Origin: Brachypterus glaber
Lineage: Eukaryota > Arthropoda > Insecta > Coleoptera > Kateretidae
Direction of reading: 5' to 3'
Assembly: GCA_958510825.1 (NCBI GenBank)
Contig: OY294049.1
Span: forward strand, 36,236,774-36,300,773
Length of the DNA stretch: 64,000 nucleotides
Made by a program: the position numbers and the translations under genes. Shown piece after piece: positions 58,244-64,000 of the stretch (position 1 is the stretch's first letter; every line of letters begins with the position of its first letter). Below the pieces are notes generated by a model. That model was not told the DNA's origin and did no database searches. It worked only from the letters and a program-made list of their open reading frames with translations.

Positions 58244-59026
58244 GGGGAAGTCGGGGTTAACTGGGCCGCTTTTTTTCATATCGAGTTTTTGAAAACCTGT
58301 AAGCAATTTTCAAATATTTTCTATAGCAAAAGGTAGATTAATACTATAGTTAGAACATATTAATACTTCAGACAAATGTTATTTATATAAAAAAAGTTAT
58401 TAACGATAAACCAGTTGACCCCGCTAGACCAGTTAACCCCAATGATGCAGGGTTAACTGGTCCACTAACAAAAATGTTTTGTATTGTAATTATTGTGAAT
58501 AAAAACGATTTTAAATCAAATAAAATTTAATTCTAACATAAAAATAGACAACATAATATGTTAAATATTGGATATATGTGAGGGTTGACTGGTCCGGGGT
58601 TAACTGGACATGGCCCAGTTAACCCCGAACTAATTAATATTGACATAAGTGGTCCATTTAACCCCCAAACCAGTTAACCCTGAGTGACACCACTGAATAA
58701 AATCATAAAATTTTATTACTTAATAAGATATTAGAAGGCGGAAATTATGCAGAATAATTAATAAAATACTCAGTATATTGGGTAAAATATTAGTCTAGAT
58801 CCTCCTATTAATAAAAAAGTATTAATAAAAAAATAAAAGTTAAGGTAAATACCCACTTTTCATCAAAAAAAATTAACTTTCTTTACTACAACTTACACGT
58901 GGACAACACGGTCCGTTATAATACTTTAAACAATACTCTAAATATCACTAGAATTTGCCCTAAGGCGCCAATACTAATAAAAAAAGTTGATAAAATCCAG
59001 GTGGACTAGTTAACCCTGACTTCCCC
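58244..59026. mobile_element. 783-bp GGGGAAGTCGGGGTTAACTGG MITE, complete (TA target duplication)
   Basis: Ends GGGGAAGTCGGGGTTAACTG and the complement of CTAGTTAACCCTGACTTCCCC, with TA on both sides (58242-58243, 59027-59028). At least eight GGTTAACTGG / CCAGTTAACC units inside repeat the TIR core. No ORF. Copy 18851..19507 is the same family. Confidence 0.88.
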
Positions 59027-59654
59027 TATACATAGATATAATATCTATAGGTAAGGCGGCTTAAACCTTATGGCAAGTAATTTATCTTATACATAAACAA
59101 ATTTATTTAAACCTGATAAATTTAAATTTATAAATTACGTTATAAAACGGATAACATTTCTAGACGAGAGGTAATGGTTTGTGCCAAAAACATTAGTTTT
59201 TACCCTTTATCCTAAACCAACGTTCACCGTATTTCACGTGATGCAACCCACAAAAATTCTGAATCGTTTGGTGAAATAATTTTTAAAATCGAATATTTCA
59301 TTCAAAAGTTATAAGGTTTATAAGTTCTAAATAACAATAATTTATTTTAAATGATTTAAAAAGGGCGTATTCTGTCCCACCTTTGGCATCCTAAGTAACA
59401 TAATAGTTATAAAGTATCTCTTACCGCTCTCTCGCAGCAATATCACTGCAATTTGCTGTAAAAAAGCGGTAATAGATATCTTATAGCTACTGAGTTACTT
59501 GGGATGTGTTTTAACTCGATTCTGCCGATCATTATTTATAAGTAAATTAGTATTGTTTTTAGTTATTTACAAAATTAAAAGAAGAAAATTATTGCTCAAA
59601 TGTTCTTCTTATAAAACTTATTATTTACCCATATTTTCTAAATTGAATAATTAT
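59027..59654. other. Non-coding DNA, nothing recognised
   Basis: AT-rich. A 72-codon frame overlapping 59499-59717 runs into the dispersed repeat and is not supported as a gene. Confidence 0.4.
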
Positions 59655-60235
59655 AATTATATAATAGTAATTATATACCAAGGTAGAGAAGACATTTTTT
59701 ATAGCCGAGCGTATTAAATTCCAAGCTGCGTAGCCGCAAGGGATTTAAGAGTGCGAGGCTATAATAGTCTTCTCTACCATGGTTTATATATTAGTTTTTT
59801 TCACTACTAGCACTATTTAACTATTCTTATTTAAATAATAAAATAAATTATTAACAGAAATGATATTTCTTGAAATTTTCATAAAAATCAAGTAGCCTTG
59901 ATCAATGACATTTGCTCAAATAAATACTTTAAACTGACGTTTAAAAATTTAGCTATTTAGCTTTACTACTTAGCTAATTATTGATTGTATTAATTGGTAA
60001 TAATTATAATTCATTATATTTAATAAATAAAAAGTTATTTAAAGCTATTTTCTTGGGTTTAATTATTAAAAATTGCACAAAGAACTGAAACTTCTAAAGT
60101 GACAGAAATCAATTGTTTATAAAATTTACTCCTACTAGGAGAGAAAAAATTATTATTGCTATAGGTGAAGAAAATGGATGACACAGTCTGAAAACATGAT
60201 AAATAATGGTATGTTCTAAAGCTAGTAGTGAAAAA
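59655..60235 (+). repeat. Dispersed 0.57-kb repeat, copy 3
   Basis: Closely follows the 27960-28530 copy: TATACCAAGGTAGAGAAGAC ... AGTCTTCTCTACCATGG, AAGTAGCCTTGATCAATGAC, AAAGTGACAGAAATCAATTG, ending at GTTCTAAAGCTAGTAG. The outer GGTAGAGAAGAC / GTCTTCTCTACC hairpin is intact. Confidence 0.75.
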
Positions 60236-60914
60236 AATATATTTAAATACACTATCCCCTTTCCACTTAAATAAATGTCTTTCCTTGCCCCCTGCCTCCA
60301 TTATGCCCCCTAAACATATCAAATATATACCATTTTGTGCCCCCATTAAACTCCTATAACTTTTTTTTAACCCCTTAGCGCACTTGTCCGAGTTAACTCG
60401 TGGACAGTAGGTTGGCTCTTAACTCGGGCACACTTATATTGTAGAAAATAAAGTTTTTAATTTTTTTTTCAGCATTATTTATTATAATAATAATTGCCCT
60501 TCAGTGTAGACTAAAAATTAAGAAAAAAAAAATGGTGAAAAATTAACCACTTTTCTGAAAGAAAGTGGCGAGGGTGGTAAGGGATTAAAACTTTTTTTAT
60601 ATATCTAGCAGTTCTTAAAATAAAAAGAATTGTCGTGATAAAAAGACCACCCTGTATAACACAGACATTTTTGAATAAATATATCGCCTTGTAAATTCCG
60701 AAACATCGTATGTGAAAAATGACCACTTGACAGGTTAACAATTTATCCTTTTTTAAACAATTAATAAGGTATTTATTAATAACATATAAACAAGAATAAG
60801 TTCTTATTCATATAAATTAGTCAATTATTAAATTAATACCTTACTAATTCCATAAAAAACAATAATTTGTAGTCTCTGGCAAGTTCCCATTTTTCAGATA
60901 CGATGTTTCGGAAT
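60236..60914. other. Partial palindromic-MITE fragment and an inverted repeat
   Basis: 60240-60370 is a fragment of the GGTCGTGTGATA/CCCCCTAAACATATC family. CCTTGTAAATTCCGAAACATCG at about 60690 and CGATGTTTCGGAATTTACAAGG at about 60901 are an exact inverted pair about 190 bp apart, probably a transposon end and its partner. Nothing else was recognised. Confidence 0.45.
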
Positions 60915-61118
60915 TTACAAGGAGATATCTAAAAATCTGGCGATTGATGAGTTCTCTACTCGAGAAGATTTCACTTTATTAATGGATTCTTCTGCTATAT
61001 TTTCATTCTTTTGATAAAAGAATTTTTTTATGTTATGTTTACAAAATTCAAATGTTTGACTAATCACTTCTGGGTCTGCAGCTGCAGGAAAAACATGTTT
61101 GAAGAGAAAGACTTTCAT
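60915..61118 (-). CDS. Hypothetical reading frame, possibly the C-terminus of a transposon protein
   Basis: 67 codons on the minus strand (HVFPAAADPEVISQTFEFCK, then EESINKVKSSRVENSSIARF, ending DISL-stop). It has a protein-like composition. Its stop codon sits at the edge of the inverted repeat CCTTGTAAATTCCGAAACAT, which is where a transposon coding region would end. A TTTCAG precedes the first Met. No family is recognised. Confidence 0.25.
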   Translation of the reverse strand: MKVFLFKHVFPAAADPEVISQTFEFCKHNIKKFFYQKNENIAEESINKVKSSRVENSSIARFLDISL

Positions 61119-61369
61119 AGGGGCTGAAATGCCATTTGGACTTTTTCAGGATGAACAAAAATTTTATTTTTTTGCTGAACCGAAATTTTGACACAGGTTT
61201 GTATTTATTTAAAAATCGATAGTAGTTTGGTATTATTAAATAAAACAAAACAAAAAAATTACCAAAAAAAATGACGCATAGGTTCACAGTGATCCGCACA
61301 TATGAGCGCGCATATGTTGTACATACGAGTCAAATGTGTGATAAAAAATGCGCTCACTTTTGACTTTTT

Positions 61370-61800
61370 TAACCAGAAAAAAATCTAGGGGGCTCAGCCC
61401 CCAGGGTGGTACCCTCCAAAAATAAGCTTTGTCCCTGACGGTTAAAGCCAAAACTTGGCGCCCCTACAAAAAAAATTGGCACCCAAACAAATACATTCAG
61501 GAAAAAAAGCTTTGTTCCTAACGGTTTCCACTAAACTTGGCACCCCTACAAAAAAATTGGAGCCCCAAAAGTTACCTTCAAGAAAAAAGCTTTATCCCTG
61601 ACGGTTTCTAATAAACTTGCCGCCCCTGCATAAAAACAAAAAAAATAGCGCCCCGAAAATTACCCTCAAGAGAAAAAGCATTGTCCCTGACGGTTTCTAC
61701 CAAAGGTAGATGACTTAAAACTTTAAAAATACCAGGGTGGCACAGCGAAAACACCAGGGGGGCTCAAACCAAAGCTAGGGGGGGCTTAGCCCCCCTGCCC
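61370..61800. repeat. Degenerate tandem repeat, locus 4 (GGCGCCCCTRCAAAAAA family)
   Basis: Four to five units of about 85-95 bp with consensus phrases AAGCTTTGTCCCTGACGGTT, ACTAAACTTGGCACCCCTAC, AAAAATTGGCGCCCC. Same family as 34080-34800, 35095-35360 and 55770-55985. Confidence 0.75.
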
Positions 61801-62964
61801 CCTAGTTACGACCCTAACTTCATAATAAATTAATTTTGTTACATATCTGGGTTTCAACTCCTAATCCCTAAGCGAAAATTGTCAAAAGCATTTAAAAAAT
61901 ACGATTTTTTTTGGGTTTTAACAAAGCAAAATTTTGTTAATTTTTATACTAAAACTTAGTATACATATAGAATATAGTCTTTACCCTAAGTGTACAGACT
62001 ATATTCTGAAAATGTCATTTGAGGAAAAGCTTAATTTTTTGCTTTATAATTTCAAAGTTTTTCCGGTTAACCGGAATAACTATTTCCCCATAAAAAGAAT
62101 TGGATCAAGCAATAATTTTTATTTTTGGACTTTTTACTAACATTCGATTCCTAAATAGGGATTTTTAAGATAGCGAGCATTTTAGTTAAAATCAATTTGA
62201 ACCCACCGTTGCTAAGATGCCATAACGCTTCCTCGTGAGGCAGTGGTAAATATACTAGTACTCCAAAACTTTTTATTTTTTTTGTGAGATATTTGCTAAT
62301 TAGCAAATGTCTTTTGATTAATCAAAATGATTTTTATATTCCAGGGGCAGCAAAAAGTCCAACTTTTTTGTTTTGAACCACCCTACTGTGTAAGCTTATG
62401 AAAGTTGTACTCTTCATTTGTTTGGAAGCTTAACTTATTTACAATAATAAACAGAACTTTTCAACTTGACTTTCTCAGACATGATAAATGGTTTTGCTGT
62501 TGTTCTGAGAATGGAGAAAATTCCTCTTGAGCGTGAATAATGTATAAGAGTTTTTCTATTTAAATGTTATTGATGTTTACAACCCCTCTTTGAGATTTGC
62601 GGCGGAAATATTTTTTTTAATGAAAGTATTCCGTATAAAAAACGAAAATTTAAATTCTTACGCAATGTGTAATAACGCGTGATAGGATTGGTATCGTGCG
62701 TAACTTTTTCATACATTCGTAATTTCTTATTTGGGTGTATAACAAAAATTAGATGTATAACATCTAATTTTTTTATACACGCAAATAAGAAATTACGAAT
62801 GCATGAAAAAGTTATTCACGATGCCGTGACTTTGGCAACATGACGCACACTGTAAGTAGTTGCTAATTTACATAATAAAAAGGAGTGCAGAAACTGACAT
62901 AATGCCTGAGGCATTTACAATAATGGTCATGGAAAACTATTAATATTTTTTATCTATCTACTAC
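61801..62964. other. Non-coding DNA with one hairpin
   Basis: About 62700-62825 is an inverted repeat (CGTAACTTTTTCATACATTCGTAATTTC / GAAATTACGAATGCATGAAAAAGTTATTCACG) around AACAAAAATTAGATG/CATCTAATTTTTTT. Remainder AT-rich, no gene. Confidence 0.5.
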
Positions 62965-63755
62965 ACTGAAAGAAATTACATTGAAAAGGTGTAAAAAAAT
63001 ACACTATATAAATGTGTAAATTTTACACCTTTATATAAATGTACATCAACATTGATGTGACACTACACACGTGAGGTGATTTTCTCCTAGAGTGTGTATT
63101 TTTACATTCATACCTTCTGCAACAATACATTCGGAGCTCAAGAAAGTGTATTTTTATAAACATACCTTTAGCAACAATACACCCGAAGTGTAAAAATCAC
63201 ACTTCTGATGTACAAGCCAGCCAATCGCGGGCGTTAAGCTAGTCACGTGACTCGAGAAGCCAGAATTCCTGCTTCATCGAGTCTGGTGGCTGTCGACCAT
63301 TATAATTGTTTACGTTTGTAAGAGCGTACGTATAATTTTGTGTGTGCTAGATTTTTCAAAGAAATAATTGGTAAGTGTTGATTAAAAGTAAATATTTAAA
63401 AAGTGTGATTATTCCTATCCTATCCTTAAAACATACATTTTATAAGATTTTACTTATTTAGGCGGTAACACTGGCCTGCAAATTTTGAGTTGTTAAGACT
63501 TGTGTATGTTTTCTGTTTCTATTTTATATTGGTACTTTTTGTAGCGCTGATTACGAATATACGTTTTATTTTTCTGTTGCGTAGTTTTTCCATAAAACAC
63601 TATTCATAAATAGAAAAATAACAAAATGGCTATTCTATTTTTTTTTAATAAATTGAAGGGTTTTAGGTAAAAACGCTTCGAGTGTAAATTCACATCAGCA
63701 GCAGCTGCAAGTAAATTACCCATGCACGTGGATGTAAAAATTTATCTCAGTGTAA
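62965..63755. mobile_element. Possible TIR element with CACTGA-type ends
   Basis: CACTGAAAGAAATTACATTG at the left and AAAATTTATCTCAGTGTAAC at the right are approximately complementary. The left part is rich in GTGTAAATTTTACAC palindromes. The middle (about 63190-63370) is less AT-rich, with GTCACGTGACTCGAGAAGCC, and ends at a good GTAAGTG donor (63371), so a non-coding first exon of a downstream plus-strand gene is also possible. Confidence 0.35.
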
Positions 63756-64000
63756 CGTCAGATATGTTTAAAAAAAATTCCCGCAAGATTATTTCTGAAG
63801 AAAATTTGTCCTGTTTTTAAAGTTGAAATGGTTTGCTTCTGGGAATGGCCAATGACCATTGGTCATATAGGCTTACAGATTTCTTTAAGAGTTGTTTTTT
63901 TATTAATTTTTGTTTTTGTTTTAATCAAATTCTTCTTAATCCAATTTTTGCCCCATTTCGTGGTACAAAATTCCAAAGTTGTGTTTATATAACAAACCAT

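Noticed and set aside
1..64000. tRNA or rRNA genes
   Set aside because: I looked for B-box-like GGTTCGAATCC and cloverleaf stems and saw none that folded; a covariance search would be needed to exclude them fully.

Overview
The window looks like intergenic-rich nuclear DNA of an insect. The evidence is spliced genes with GT-AG introns, a ZAD-type C2H2 zinc-finger gene (a family expanded in arthropods), an insect-style UDP-glycosyltransferase, strongly AT-rich composition and a very dense load of small inverted-repeat transposons. I cannot name the species or order from sequence alone. There is one assembly gap (22685..22884).

Four genes can be reconstructed with fully phase-consistent exons. 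(1) Minus strand, 10727..20100: a small ETS transcription factor of the ESE/ELF3-ELF5 type (PNT domain, short linker, C-terminal ETS domain; 5 exons, 230 or 237 aa). (2) Minus strand, 25330..33621: a 517-aa zinc-finger protein with two ZAD domains in tandem, both cut by an intron at the same position and phase, followed by 11 C2H2 fingers (6 exons). (3) Minus strand, 37397..46765: a complete 512-aa membrane-bound UDP-glycosyltransferase (5 exons). (4) Plus strand, 49651..53100: a complete 329-aa cyclin H (6 exons), the regulatory subunit of the CDK7 kinase module of TFIIH. The glycosyltransferase and cyclin H are divergently oriented about 2.9 kb apart. No functional link between the four genes is evident. 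Two nuclear regulators, an ER detoxification enzyme and a core transcription/cell-cycle factor simply lie next to each other.

The rest is mostly mobile DNA. 1-10 kb holds a nested LINE-in-MITE, a perfect 241-bp-arm palindrome, back-to-back 148/209-bp MITEs and a 933-bp element with a 9-bp target duplication. The ETS introns carry several MITEs, one abutting a splice acceptor. 21.1-24.8 kb holds two near-identical copies of a long-TIR transposon with a truncated transposase ORF, separated by the gap. Introns of the zinc-finger, UGT and cyclin H genes are filled with MITEs, and 53-64 kb is repeats with only weak coding hints.

The most interesting global signal is a set of eleven elements in seven sequence families (0.09-1.4 kb) that share 5'-CCC...GGG-3' termini and identical 2-bp flanks (TT, CT, TA or AA). 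Most are internally packed with short self-complementary motifs such as AAGACGTCTT, CTAACGTTAG, CCGACGTCGG or GGGACGTCCC. They look like non-autonomous members of one transposon superfamily. The autonomous partner is not in this window.
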